Assembly: GCA_019137255.1 (NCBI GenBank)
Contig: WPDH01000123.1
Location: 410,680-474,679, forward strand
Origin: Corinectria fuckeliana
Taxonomy: Eukaryota > Ascomycota > Sordariomycetes > Hypocreales > Nectriaceae
Direction: 5' to 3'
DNA: 64,000 nt
Below the pieces are notes generated by a model that was not told the origin of the DNA, searched no databases, and saw only the letters and a list, made by a program, of their open reading frames with translations. Every line of letters begins with the position of its first letter. Positions within the stretch are counted from its first letter, which is position 1. This document shows positions 46,282 through 56,461 of the stretch, one piece after another. A program made the position numbers and the translations under genes.

Positions 46282-47523
46282 ATGGATATCAACCCCAAGT
46301 ACGACGACTACTACTTCCCCGTCAAGGCGGCGACAGAGCAGACCGGCCATGCTGGCTACCTGACCGAGGGCCAGATCGCCCAGGTGCACCAGCTGCGGAT
46401 GATGCTCGAGGCCGAGGGCTACACCGACCGATTGGACACCCTGACTCTGGTACGGAAACACCACCTTGGGCGTCTCTGCAAGCTTTTTGGCTTTTTGTTA
46501 TGTTTTGGCCGAGATGCACAAGCAAGCTAACACTTTCGTGTCCAGTTGCGGTTCCTGCGTGCGCGAAAATGGGTTGCCGCCGATGCGAAAACCATGTAAG
46601 TTTCTGCCTCCATCCCGAACCATGTGCGGCGTTGAAGGGACAGGGGTTGACCGCTACTAGGTTCGTCGACACTGAGAAATGGCGAAAGGAGATCAACCTC
46701 GACGAGATCCTTCCCACCTGGGACTACCCCGAGAAGCAGGAGGTTTCTCAGTACTATACTCAGTTCTATCATAAGACCGACAAGGTACGATCCTTCTCCG
46801 ACGCGTGTCGGTGCTCGATGGAGAACATGTGATGCTGACACGACGCTCTAGGATGGCCGCCCCATCTACATCGAGACCCTCGGTGGCATCGACCTGACTG
46901 CCATGTACAAAATCACCACTGCCGAGCGCATGCTTACCAACCTCGCCGTCGAGTACGAGCGTGTCGCCGACCCCCGCCTCCCCGCCTGCTCGCACAAGGC
47001 CGGTAGCCTCCAGGAGACCTGCTGCACCATCATGGACCTCAAGGGCGTTTCCCTGGGAAAGGCCCCCCAGGTGTACTCGTACGTCAAGCAGGCCTCGGTC
47101 ATCTCGCAGAACTACTACCCCGAGCGTCTCGGCAAGCTGTACCTGATCAACGCCCCCTGGGGCTTCTCCACCGTCTGGAGCATGATGAAGGGCTGGCTCG
47201 ACCCCGTCACCGTCTCCAAGATCAACATCCTCGGCGGCGGCTACCAGAGCGAGCTCCTGAAGCAGGTCCCCGCCGAAAACCTCCCCAAGGCCTTCGGCGG
47301 CACGTGTGTCTGCGAGGGCGGCTGCGACAACAGCGATGCTGGCCCCTGGCACGACCCCGAGCACGCCCGAACCCCCAAGTGGCAGAAGAAGTACGAGGAG
47401 GGTAAGACGCTCAATAACCAGGGCTCCGAGATCGAGACCCCCGCCGGCGGCGAGAAGGCCCCGGAGGCTGCTCCCACCACTGAGACGGATGCCGCGCCTG
47501 CCCCCCAGCCCGCTGCCGCTTAG
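46282..47523 (+). CDS. SEC14: Phosphatidylinositol/phosphatidylcholine transfer protein Sec14
   Basis: Four exons, 46282-46449, 46546-46595, 46661-46784 and 46852-47523, give 337 aa. Sec14 exchanges PI and PC and sustains the lipid environment for Golgi-derived secretion. The N-terminal CRAL-TRIO-N region reads LTEGQIAQVHQLRMMLEAEG, then LRFLRARKW across the splice. The lipid-binding domain has GRPIYIETLGGIDL, MDLKGVSL, YYPERLGKLYLINAPWGFSTVW and PVTVSKINILG. The C-terminal 60 residues, after the CEGGC motif and KWQKKYEEG, are Ala/Pro/Glu-rich and beyond the fold. The short second exon (50 nt) and the phases are consistent across all three introns. The stop falls at 47,521-47,523. Confidence 0.95.
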
Positions 47524-47996
47524 AGAACCAGACTGTTTAGCAAGCACATGTTGCCTATATGGGTGGTCTGTCTTGTGACTTTACCGGATATGATACTCGC
47601 TTACCTTTTCTACCGATTTGGGGACGATGAAACACGTTGGAGGGTAGTGTGCGGAGTGGGTGGATTGGGTGGATTGTGTGCGCATTGGGCGGAGTGTGAA
47701 GTCGACGTCGGGCAGAGAATTATTGCGGAATTATGTTTAAAAGGGGTTTTCTCAGTCCGCGACCTCTTCCTAAACCCTGATTTCATTGTTTTCTTGCCCT
47801 ATGCCTTCCTTCTCATGCTGCATTAGTTCTGAACAAATAGACGCAGTACCTGACACCGTGCCTTTGCCTGTGACTTTGACTTTTAAAACATTTCCACCTG
47901 GTGTAGTTCCTCCCATGATGCGACTCTCGACGCCTGAACTCCTCGAGCGGCTTAAACTGCTCCCCACGACGGTGTCTCCGGGTATATCGTACATCT
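47524..47996. other. Intergenic region between convergent SEC14 and MIS14
   Basis: About 470 bases with two 3' ends; nothing else recognised. Confidence 0.5.
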
Positions 47997-48738
47997 TCAC
48001 CGCCCTTGCGTGACCACGTACTCGCCCGCAACCCGCGCCCTCTCCATCTTGGCCACCACCGCAGGCATGTCCCGCTTCAGCCGCCCCAGGCCCTCCACCG
48101 CCTTGCGGAACCCATCCTCGACGCCCTGCTGCCTGTCCAGCGGCCGGACACGCAGCTGGACCGCCGCCGCCGCCGCCGCCTCGCCCGCCCGCGCCTTGCG
48201 CGCGTCGAGCAGCTCGTCGTCGCGCTTGAGCCCGTCGCGCAGCCGCTCGGCCTGGGACGCCGCGGCGACGCCGGGTACGGAGCGCTTGAGCGCCGCCACG
48301 TCCTCGAGCAGCTTCTCCTCGTGGGTGATCAGGTCGGCGACGCGCTGGCGCTTGCGCGCGTCGAAGGGCTCGTACACGGGCTCGGGCGTAGTGCTGCCCG
48401 CGGCCGGGTCGGCGAGGAACGAGTCCGAGGTGACGGGCATGCCGTTGATGCTGAGGTTCGGGGAGGCCAAGGCGAACGTCTTGTTGATGTACTGGGTGTG
48501 AATGTTTAGCAGAGCGTCACGAAGGTTGCGGGGAGAAGGGGAGACGCACGTCGTTCACGAGCTCCTCGATCCTGTTTCGCAGCTCATCCTCGCCGTCGTT
48601 GCCCTCGACGTGGGGGAAGGCCTCATTCAGGCGCTCTGCGGCGGCGCGGCGGACGTTGGCAATCAGGTAGGCGAGGTCCTCGTTGCTCTGCAGCTCGATC
48701 TTGCGCTGGACCTGCGAGACGACCGACTCGGAGTCCAT
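47997..48738 (-). CDS. MIS14: Kinetochore protein Mis14/Nsl1 (Mis12/MIND complex subunit)
   Basis: Two exons, 48738-48550 and 48491-47997, give 227 aa; the 58-nt intron runs GTGCGT...CCCAG with a CTAAAC-like branch site. Mis14/Nsl1 is one of four subunits of the Mis12 complex, which links inner kinetochore CENP-C/CENP-T to Ndc80 and Knl1. The start MDSESVVSQVQRKIELQS, the DLAYLIANVRRAAAERL helix and, after splicing, VNDYINKTFALASPNLSING then YEPFDARKRQRV are characteristic of filamentous-fungal Mis14. The second half is an alanine-rich coiled coil. The frame is open upstream of 48,738 but the added residues are basic and unlike the family. Confidence 0.85.
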
Positions 48739-49147
48739 GGCGCGGCGATTCCTCCTTCCCCGGTTGGGATTCTTGGAAAGAGAGCCGCAGTGGTTGTTTG
48801 GTTTCTTGGCGTGCGAGTTCCGATGCGACGGCTTTGGGAACTGCCCCTCGCGTTTTCGGACGAGACTGTTTACTTTGGCCGGAGGTTTGGCTCGGCCGAG
48901 TGGCGGGCGCGCTATCTTATCGTCCCGTGACCCGGTCACCGTCCCGAGCTCGGGATGACGGTTTCTCGGGCTTTTAACGTCTACTTAGTAGGTAGGTACT
49001 GACTTTCTTTTGAGTTGATGCTGCTGACTGCATTGGAGTATAGTATGCTAATTTGGTCTTTCTGACACCCGCATCTAGATACGGAATTAGTCAACTGATC
49101 ACCATCTTTTATTCACTGTGCCCACCTAGTTCTGAGAGATTATTGCT
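48739..49147. promoter_or_regulatory. MIS14 promoter region with two palindromes
   Basis: About 410 bases. Around 48,927-48,955 two dyads lie side by side: GTGACCCGGTCAC (arms GTGAC/GTCAC) and TCCCGAGCTCGGGA, a perfect 14-bp palindrome. They are about 190-215 bp upstream of the start and could be transcription-factor sites; the factor is unknown. Confidence 0.35.
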
Positions 49148-49777
49148 CTACGAGGCCGGACCGCTCGAGCGGCTCCCTTGCAAGAAGCCAATCTCCTCCT
49201 CTTGACGGCCGTGATACGGTCGCATATAGTACCACATATCGTCAGTTTGCTGGGTATCGCATAGACCAGCGGTGCACAGCGAATGTCCGAACTCAATGAC
49301 AAAGCCGTGGCTGTTGAGATGAGGCGGGGCTTGGTCCTTGAGGAAGTGGGCGATGTTTATCATGGTCTGCAAGCTACTAAGTGAGACCTGCGTCAGGACG
49401 TTCAGCCCGACGTAGCCAGCCCAGCCCCTGGGGTCAGCCGAGCAGAAGTTCCAGATGTAGGCGGCCGAGGAGCCCTGGTGCGTCTGGTCCTGGAGGAGCT
49501 CAAAGTACAGCCACTGCCCCGGCTCTCCGCTCACCAGGGCGAACCCCCACTGGTACCAGTGCCCGACGGAAGGCCTGAAGAAGAGGAAGAATATAGTGGT
49601 GAGCCCGACGTTGCACAGCGTCTGCTGCTTGGGCCTGGGTTGTATTGGCTGGTCTCTCGGCGGGCCTCGAGATGGCCGTTTGGCTGCTCGCTCGGCGGCG
49701 AGACGGTTCTCGTTGCCAGCGACCGGTATGTAACCATAGACAAATGGGCATTGAGAGGCTGCCGGGTAGGACGACAT
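49148..49777 (-). CDS. Hypothetical Trp-rich protein
   Basis: A 209-codon frame from ATG (MSSYPAASQCPFVYGYIPV) to stop. The central part alternates aromatic and small residues (GHWYQWGFALVSGEPGQWLYFELLQD, written in two halves as GHWYQWGFAL and VSGEPGQWLYFELLQD), as in small fungal beta-sandwich proteins of unknown role. Cysteines occur at about 10 positions but without a recognised pattern. A strong acceptor-like tract (pyrimidines then CAG, AG at 49,575-49,576) lies in the middle, so an intron may remove the LTTIFFLFF segment; the single-exon model is the simplest. I do not recognise the family. It is isolated, with 2 kb of non-coding sequence upstream. Confidence 0.5.
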   Translation of the reverse strand: MSSYPAASQCPFVYGYIPVAGNENRLAAERAAKRPSRGPPRDQPIQPRPKQQTLCNVGLTTIFFLFFRPSVGHWYQWGFALVSGEPGQWLYFELLQDQTHQGSSAAYIWNFCSADPRGWAGYVGLNVLTQVSLSSLQTMINIAHFLKDQAPPHLNSHGFVIEFGHSLCTAGLCDTQQTDDMWYYMRPYHGRQEEEIGFLQGSRSSGPAS

Positions 49778-51977
49778 GTTGGTTCTTGGCCGGGAGGGTG
49801 CTCGAGTTTTGAAACCAGGAATTGTGTCTTTATGGTTCTCGAGTCTGCGGGCTGCCGTGTTACCCTCTATATATTGTCACAAGACGGGCCCGTCACTGTT
49901 GCTGGGTTATTGATTATAACTATGTCGTCGGGGATTTTAGAGCCAATAGCGAACGTTGTGCTTGGGGCTGAACAGATGTGATGGAGCGCATTGCACCTTG
50001 TCACACGGTAATCGCAAATGGGTGAACAAGCTCGACTGCCCACGCGCACCCGAGCTGTCGTCCACGCCCGATGCTGTGCGACATAATCACCAGCCTTTTT
50101 ATGTTTCACCTTTTCCTTGTTTTGCTAGTAGCTTTGCACGAGGGATTCGTCATTGACTACAGAGCCATCTGCGAGGAAGTGAAGTGAATCCAGGCATCAA
50201 GCTGTAGAACGGCTGTACAAGCTTGGCGGAACGACTCTTGGTGCCCCTGACTCCCGTGCCGCTCTCTGACTGGGGGGCAGATGTTGTCGGAACTGCGGCT
50301 TTGCTCGTCGCTGGAGCAATGCCGCCACAACTGCCGGGTTCTCCATCTCACTATTCACACATTACAGTCCTCGAGCTCTCCTTGGCCGATGTCGGGCTTC
50401 GTGTTTAGTGTTACGAGTGCGACTTTGTCGTGGGTTGCTACTTTGATTAAGCCGAGACCTGGAGCACGTGGAGACATCTTGACTTGTGTGAATGTTCGCT
50501 TTAAGCCGCTGCACGTGAGCCCTTGAATTGAGTCCCGCCGTTCAACCGGTAACGGGACGACTTCAGGTTCTCTGCGTACTCACTGTAGCGGGGTGTAACC
50601 TATTTGACAGGCTGCAATAGTCTCTTCGTACACAAGATGCTAGGACACATGCTACGGATGTGTCCTGGCCTCGTTGATTCAGTAAAGTAAATTCCGGGAA
50701 CAGTTGCCAATTTAGCCATGTGAAGTGTGTCAATGAGTCCTACGTTGTCATGGCTGTTGTGACGCTTTTCTCTGCTGTTTAAAAAATCGAGTGCTTCGGA
50801 CTATCATCAAAGCTGTATCCTTGGAAGATTCCTGGCGCATTCTGCCTTTTAGACATGACTACTAACAATACCGATACTCAAAAGAGGTACGCTGCACTCA
50901 CTAGTAGAAAACAAGGCACATAGAGAATAAAGGGCAGGTGTTACTGTAAGCTGTGCGCAGTACCAAAGACAATTACATCCATGGAGTGGAAGCGCAACGA
51001 GGACCCAAAGTCACAACCACTAGACTTCCGACTACTGGACAACACTAAAGGGGACAGCTACCGCTATGCAAGATGAACAGGTAAGCTCACCTAGCCTGAG
51101 GCTCCTTCTAGGGAAGATCCTTTGTACCGGTGGGACCATTAGACGGACGAGTCGGGAGATGAGCGCAGTGAGTTGGACGCGGGAAAACTCCTAAAGATTG
51201 TTTCGTTCGCGAAGAATATTCGAAGGACCGCTCTCATCCAAGGCGAAGAAACGACAGGCGTTTCTGCAGTGGAAGATGTGCCTAGCCGAACGCCGCTGCA
51301 CGGATGGCTCGTACAAAGACTCCCATATGTTCCATATGTTCGCGCGTTGTATCTTGTTCCTCTTCAGAAAGGATCAGGCTTTGCGACAGGGACCGAATAG
51401 TAGGTGAGGCTTGCTCGGCAGGTTCTGTCTCCAGTGTAGCCATAGCAGGCATAACGGGACAGATAGGGGCTCCATTCTATTGCATTTTCCAGTCATAGCA
51501 AAATGTAATGCGCACTGCGCTGATGCTAAGTGCTAAGCTGGCCTAAATGCTGATGCTTAATGTGACATGATAAAGCTTAGCTAAGTCTTTAATCCTTAAC
51601 CCTTAATCTCTAATTCGGTTTTTAGGTTGTCTATATAACAAGCTCAGATGCGACGGAGCTTAACATCTGTCGATTCGTCTTTCGTGTTGCGTTGATATAC
51701 CAAGCTACAGCACCGAATCATCAAGACCGAGTACATGTATCCAGTTGGCAATCCCGCCTTACGAGACCTGCTGAACATCACATGCGCGTACCAAACAGCC
51801 TCGATAAGATAGATTGGAATAACGGCACAAGGTCAGCCCCACTGATTACCAACCAAATACAGGGTTTACAGCCAATTTTCGAGGCCGCCGAATTTGGCGT
51901 CCATTAACCGATTCCCAACCCTGGCATTTCAGAAATTCGCATCTCGCTCGCTTTCTTCACGTCCACCAACGGTCGCA
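49778..51977. other. Intergenic interval between two hypothetical genes
   Basis: About 2.2 kb. Frames are short. Near 51,515-51,620 is a stretch repeating AAGCT/GCTTA and TTAATC words (AT-rich, possibly a decayed repeat). It presumably includes both promoters, since the flanking genes diverge. Confidence 0.45.
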
Positions 51978-53162
51978 ATGGTGGACCCGGATGGAGGCCA
52001 AAGCCAGGATTCTGGCCATTCGAACTCTGGAGTTGAAGGATCCGGTTCTGGTTCCTCCCCCGAGCCGCCGTCTACGGGAGACCACTCTGCAGAGACAGCC
52101 GACTTTCAATCCATCGTGGACGCACTTGCCCCGGTTCAAAGCTGGTCAAGCTCGACTGTCTCGTCACTCAAAGCAGCAGTCAACGACAGATATCCCGAGG
52201 CTGTCTGGCATGAAGAGTCTGAGTGGACGGAAAGAGCTGTCAATGCCATTCTCTCCACCAACCAAGGCTGGACCTGGCAAAGACTAAAGCGCTGTTCGAA
52301 TGCAAAGTACTTCTCATTGCCCACCCACGTGAGCCTCCCAGCATAGCTCTCGCTGCCCTAGACTCGGTCGTGACAACTGATTATTCAATGAAAGACGATC
52401 GCACTTCTGAACGACCTTTTCTACGGCCATGCCTTTGACGAGGTTGATGCACGCATTGAAGAAGGCGACTATGACGCTCCTCTCGACCCTATTCCTGAAC
52501 CTGGCATGAATGAGATTGGCTACCCCATCTTTCGCGTCGATTACGGAAATGACGAGCAATTTCAGCTATACAAACTATGCTGGGATCGTTTCTTGGAGAA
52601 CAAGTTCTACCGGCCAGAAGCTGTAGACCGGGAGGACGTCAAATGGTATTGGGTCGAAGACAGGCCAAGACTTGATGGGAAAGGTCCTCGTGAGGTCCAA
52701 AGGTAGGTGAAATGACCGTGTTCAGATTCAGTTGTAATGCACTAAGTATTTCCCAGGCTGTTTCACACACTCAAGGGCCATGCTTTCCCCATGGCACTAG
52801 CATCACGCTGGTTTTGCTTGATGGTGGACCGCGGAGCTATAGAGTCTATGCTTCGAGTATATGGTCCATCGGCAACTGCAATCTACGGCGCTTTTCGGTC
52901 AGATCCATCCGAGATGGATATCCCGTTCCTGCCGTACTTGGTGGCTGTAAGTACCAGTCCGACTGAATTTGAAACTGAGGATGAAGGCAATTACCACCAG
53001 AGTGAGGCTGGACCAGATGATGGGAAATATCACGGCCATCTCAAAGTTGCATTACCAAGCATATTCGCATTCTGGGAGTCAGAGCAAATACAACACCCCG
53101 ACGAATATTATACAGGGATAGATAGTATCTGGGGTGATACATCAGTAAGATATAGAATATAA
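51978..53162 (+). CDS. Hypothetical fungal protein
   Basis: Three exons, 51978-52328, 52395-52702 and 52757-53162, give 354 aa starting MVDPDGGQSQDSG. Splice signals are GTGAGC...AAAG, GTAGGT...CCCAG and the frame holds across both. The first 50 residues are Ser/Gly-rich and probably disordered. The rest is globular in composition: WTERAVNAILSTNQGWTWQRL, then NDLFYGHAFDEVDARIEEGD, YPIFRVDYGNDEQFQLYKLCWDRFL and LFHTLKGHAFPMALASRWF. I do not recognise a domain. A GTAAGT at 52,948 could start a further short intron, so the last third is less sure. The frame is open upstream to 51,894 without an ATG. Confidence 0.6.
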
Positions 53163-53630
53163 AAGGTATGCACTTAGTTAAACTCGGCGCCAATTATGTC
53201 AAATAATTCCCGACATCATACTTTACATGGCCCTCAGCTATTATTCTAGTACAGTTATCTTGCTAGTCGTCCCGGGCAGGTTTGGGGGGCTGGATCACAC
53301 GTAGGGTTATCTTCCAGTCTGAAGGTCTACATTACATGACGATGCTGAAGTGCTCGCTAGTTTTCAAGCAGGAAGACTATAAAGCAGGACGTGGGTTTAT
53401 GTATAGATAAGTATGCTGCTCTAAGGTACCGACAAGGACGAGTTGCTAGGGATATACACAACTTTTGCTACATACATTAAGTACATAGTCACAGCCTGTT
53501 TTTCTATAGAGACAAAGGTCCTCTACCTTGAACCAGGTTTGTAAAATCAGGACTTGCTAAAGTAGTACTTATTGGTGTAGAAAAGTTGTGGTGCCCCTGG
53601 CAATATTCACAAGTCTTTTCATTGAGATCA
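53163..53630. other. Intergenic region between convergent genes
   Basis: About 470 AT-richer bases, two 3' ends; nothing recognised. Confidence 0.45.
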
Positions 53631-54302
53631 TTAACGCTCAAAGCACATATCCATGATAATGCCTTGTCTGGATTTGTACCTTTCTGGCATAGGTTCCTCC
53701 GGAAGTTGGTCCGCCTCCCAGTTCGCCCTGAGCGCCTCTTCCAAGGTACACCTCCCTGCATCAGCAAACCCCATCGAACTGTACAGCTTCACAGTCACGG
53801 TATTCTGGGGCTTTACCATGAGCCGCACCCGCACGTTCTTGGGTCCCGATTGCGCGGACTTTAGGTCTGCGAACGCTGCCCGGCAGAGAAGTTTGCTCAA
53901 GCCCTGCCCCCTGTGGCTAGGCAGTGCGTAAAGCCCCAGCATCTGCCACTTGTCCTCGTCGTCGTCGTCCAAGACCCGTTGTCCAGATTCAGCAGCGAGC
54001 CGGTACGTATCGGCGGGCACGGGGCCTAGGAGGGTGACCTGCGCCACCCATTTCTCTTCTTCCAGGGATGGGTTTGACGACGACGAGCGCTTCTCAACGC
54101 AGATGAAGGTCTTCTTTTTCGGATGGAAAAGACGTGAAACCCAGGTGGCGGACGTAAACCTGGATTCTTCCTCGAACGACGAGGAGAACGAGTCTGGAGA
54201 CTGCTCCAAGGCGTTGAGGCGAAGGTCGCGGTATTTCTCAGCCAGCTGATGTTGATCTGGACTGGACTGGTCGATCTTCAGAACCTCGAACCTGGATCCC
54301 AT
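53631..54302 (-). CDS. GNAT-family N-acetyltransferase
   Basis: Single exon, 223 aa from MGSRFEVLKID. The GNAT fold is visible: an N-terminal helix KYRDLRLNALEQSPDSF, strand KWVAQVTLLGPV, and the acetyl-CoA-binding motif A, MLGLYALPSHRGQGLSKLL (about residues 120-140; R/Q-x-x-G-x-G/A as HRGQGLS). Then come RLMVKPQNTVTVKLYSSMGF with the typical N...A/V...LY...GF motif B, and a C-terminal MDMCFER. Substrate cannot be predicted; many fungal paralogues of this type lie next to secondary-metabolite or detoxification genes, but nothing here supports that. Confidence 0.82.
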   Translation of the reverse strand: MGSRFEVLKIDQSSPDQHQLAEKYRDLRLNALEQSPDSFSSSFEEESRFTSATWVSRLFHPKKKTFICVEKRSSSSNPSLEEEKWVAQVTLLGPVPADTYRLAAESGQRVLDDDDEDKWQMLGLYALPSHRGQGLSKLLCRAAFADLKSAQSGPKNVRVRLMVKPQNTVTVKLYSSMGFADAGRCTLEEALRANWEADQLPEEPMPERYKSRQGIIMDMCFER

Positions 54303-56461
54303 GGTGGGTCGATTCGAGGAGCTGCTGGTTTCTTCTGGGATGCTAGTTTGTTCAGGCTACTTGAAGCATCAGCGTGCTGCATTTTCGGTATCTACCGGAC
54401 ACGCCAAAGCCACGTTATGGGGAATGTAAGCTAGCGGAGGGTTGTTAGCCCGGCCTCGGGCATATTACTTAATGGTGGAAGATTACCGAGCAAACAAAGA
54501 CACGAAAAGGCCCCTCATTTGGAGCCGTGCTGCTCTGGAAGCATGAATACCGTAGACTTGCCGCTGTTGAAGGTATTGTTGGCATCTGGATCCACGTTGA
54601 ACAACCCGAGAACAAAGCAAGCACGAACTCCGTCCACAACGCACAACGTGGCATTATCGAAGCTGTCGCCGCCGTTGTGACCCACAAGTAACAAGTAATC
54701 TCATTCCAGCAGAACCGCTGACGTCTTTGCCATGCGGGAAACAAAGCTGGGGTTTACCGGGGAGTTCCACCAACCATCGTCTTGCTCCACGCGACGGCAC
54801 GCTTCAGTAGAACTCGAGCACGGGTGAAGGGTTGTGCGGGGGCTCCAGTCCAGGTGGGACAAACCTGGAGCAGGTTTGCCTGAGCCGTAGCTTAGATGCT
54901 GCAGGGGGAACTAGCTCGGGTTCGGCGCGTCTAGAGCACTGCCAACACCTGTTTGCTCGTCGTCTGACAGGTTTGAGGCTGATTGACTGACGCTACCGAA
55001 CTCTCCATCAGCAGGGAAACGGTCGTGCATGGCAATGTCAGGGCCGAAGCCCACAGCAGTTGTGGGATGATGGCCCATTAATGGCGGCGATATTGATCGG
55101 AAGTCGGAAGTGCCTGGCTCGAGGGTCAGGCTATCCCTGGATTGCCAGTCACCCACTTGAGCTTAGCCATCTGTTAGCAAACCCTCCATCCTCACTCAAG
55201 TTTCCGGCCTTCGTTCCCGCGGCGGTCAGGTGAAGTGCAAATTGCAGTACGGAGAGGCTGGCTGCGGTTGAGCCGCATCGCTTGGCGACTCTTGGCGACT
55301 AAATTAGACCACCCGCTGCACCACGGTAAGGCTATGAGCCCACCTCTCGGGCATTTCGTCAGAAGGATCAAGCTTCTCCCAAGGAACAAACGCGCCTGGA
55401 AATCCCGTCGGACCGATGACTTGGCGTCAGATGGTCGACTCACGTAAGGATGCACGTCTCACGGGTTGCGAGTATCTCCGCCTCGGGACCAAGCCCGCGC
55501 TCTAACCGTCTTTCGACGAGCAGCAGCGTCATTGCGTCGAACCCTCTCCATCCCTGCTTGCGTCTGGGATCTTGCTCTCAGGCGGTCGGGGTTTGCCGGG
55601 GCCGCAGATCGGCAGTGTGTATGGTTTTCTTGCCTCGGGTCATGTGTGCATGCTCCGTGCCTTTTTCTCGATTCCCGACAAGAAACTAAAATGTCTCACA
55701 AGAGTCCGGCTCACCTCACTTGTCGTGTCGATGATGCATGGTTGAGTGGGACAGTGATGCCATGGCGGCCATTGCAAGTGCCGCTTGGACCCGGGCCAAC
55801 GGCGCCGGTTAAAACGGCAGCCGGACGGAGCTGCAAGGGGCGGACTCGACGTGACGCGAACTAGGTGTAATTAGTAGCTCGTACGTAGTAATAGGCAGCA
55901 GTTTCAAGGTTAAATCTTTAACCCGTAATTAAGAAGCTGGATAACGGCCATGAGTCTTGGCAGCGAAACTCGTCAGAAGTTCCCCCCGCAGCCCGTCTTC
56001 CGTTTACGCCCCAGCCGCGGCAAATCCCCGTGCAGACAACAACCCCGGAATCCTCGCAGAGCGGAGAAACGCATGTCACGACTTTGTGGGCAAGGCCGAT
56101 ATATGCCCGACGCCGGAGCCACTAACGTCGGCCAATTCCTCGGTGCAATCGTCACGCGAAGCGTCAAAACACCCAACCGCCCCCGTTCGGGGCCCCGTCT
56201 AATGCTTCACCTGCCATGGGGAGACTCCGGCCGGGGCCCCTGACAATCATGCGGGCGTCTTCTCCCCCGGAGCCCGGGAAACCCTAAAGGCGAGAAATGC
56301 GGGAGGCGGTATAAAAGGTCGGGGGTCATGTCTTCCCCGGCCCCCCCAGGAAATACCGTTGTATCATGTTTCGCGGGGACTCTCTACATAATCTTATCCG
56401 ATAGCCCATACCCTGCCCACTCTGCAAAGTGCCGTTGCCTTGCATGCAAACATAGCCCATC
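54303..56461. other. Intergenic: divergent region between the GNAT gene and the sugar transporter
   Basis: About 2.2 kb between divergent genes. It includes a hairpin-like CCAGGTGGGACAAACCTGG at about 54,851-54,869, an 80-codon minus frame at 54,911-55,156 (DFRSISPPLMGHH...) that may be a decayed gene fragment, and GC-rich CCGG/GGCCCC stretches near 56,180-56,280 just upstream of the TATA box. Confidence 0.45.
56310..56317 (+). promoter_or_regulatory. TATA box (TATAAAAG) of the sugar transporter
   Basis: A canonical TATAAAAG about 150 bp upstream of the ATG at 56,462, in otherwise GC-rich sequence. A GCGGGG at about 56,372 fits the CreA consensus SYGGRG. Glucose repression would be expected for many sugar transporters but is inference. 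Confidence 0.6.

Noticed and set aside
51585..51620. CCTTAACCCTTAATC, reminiscent of CCCTAA telomere repeats
   Set aside because: Spacing and sequence do not match CCCTAA; it is AT-rich decay.
54911..55156. 81-codon minus frame (MGDWQSRDSLTLEPG...) as a gene
   Set aside because: Somewhat protein-like and may be a fragment, but there is no supported start exon, no domain and it is short.
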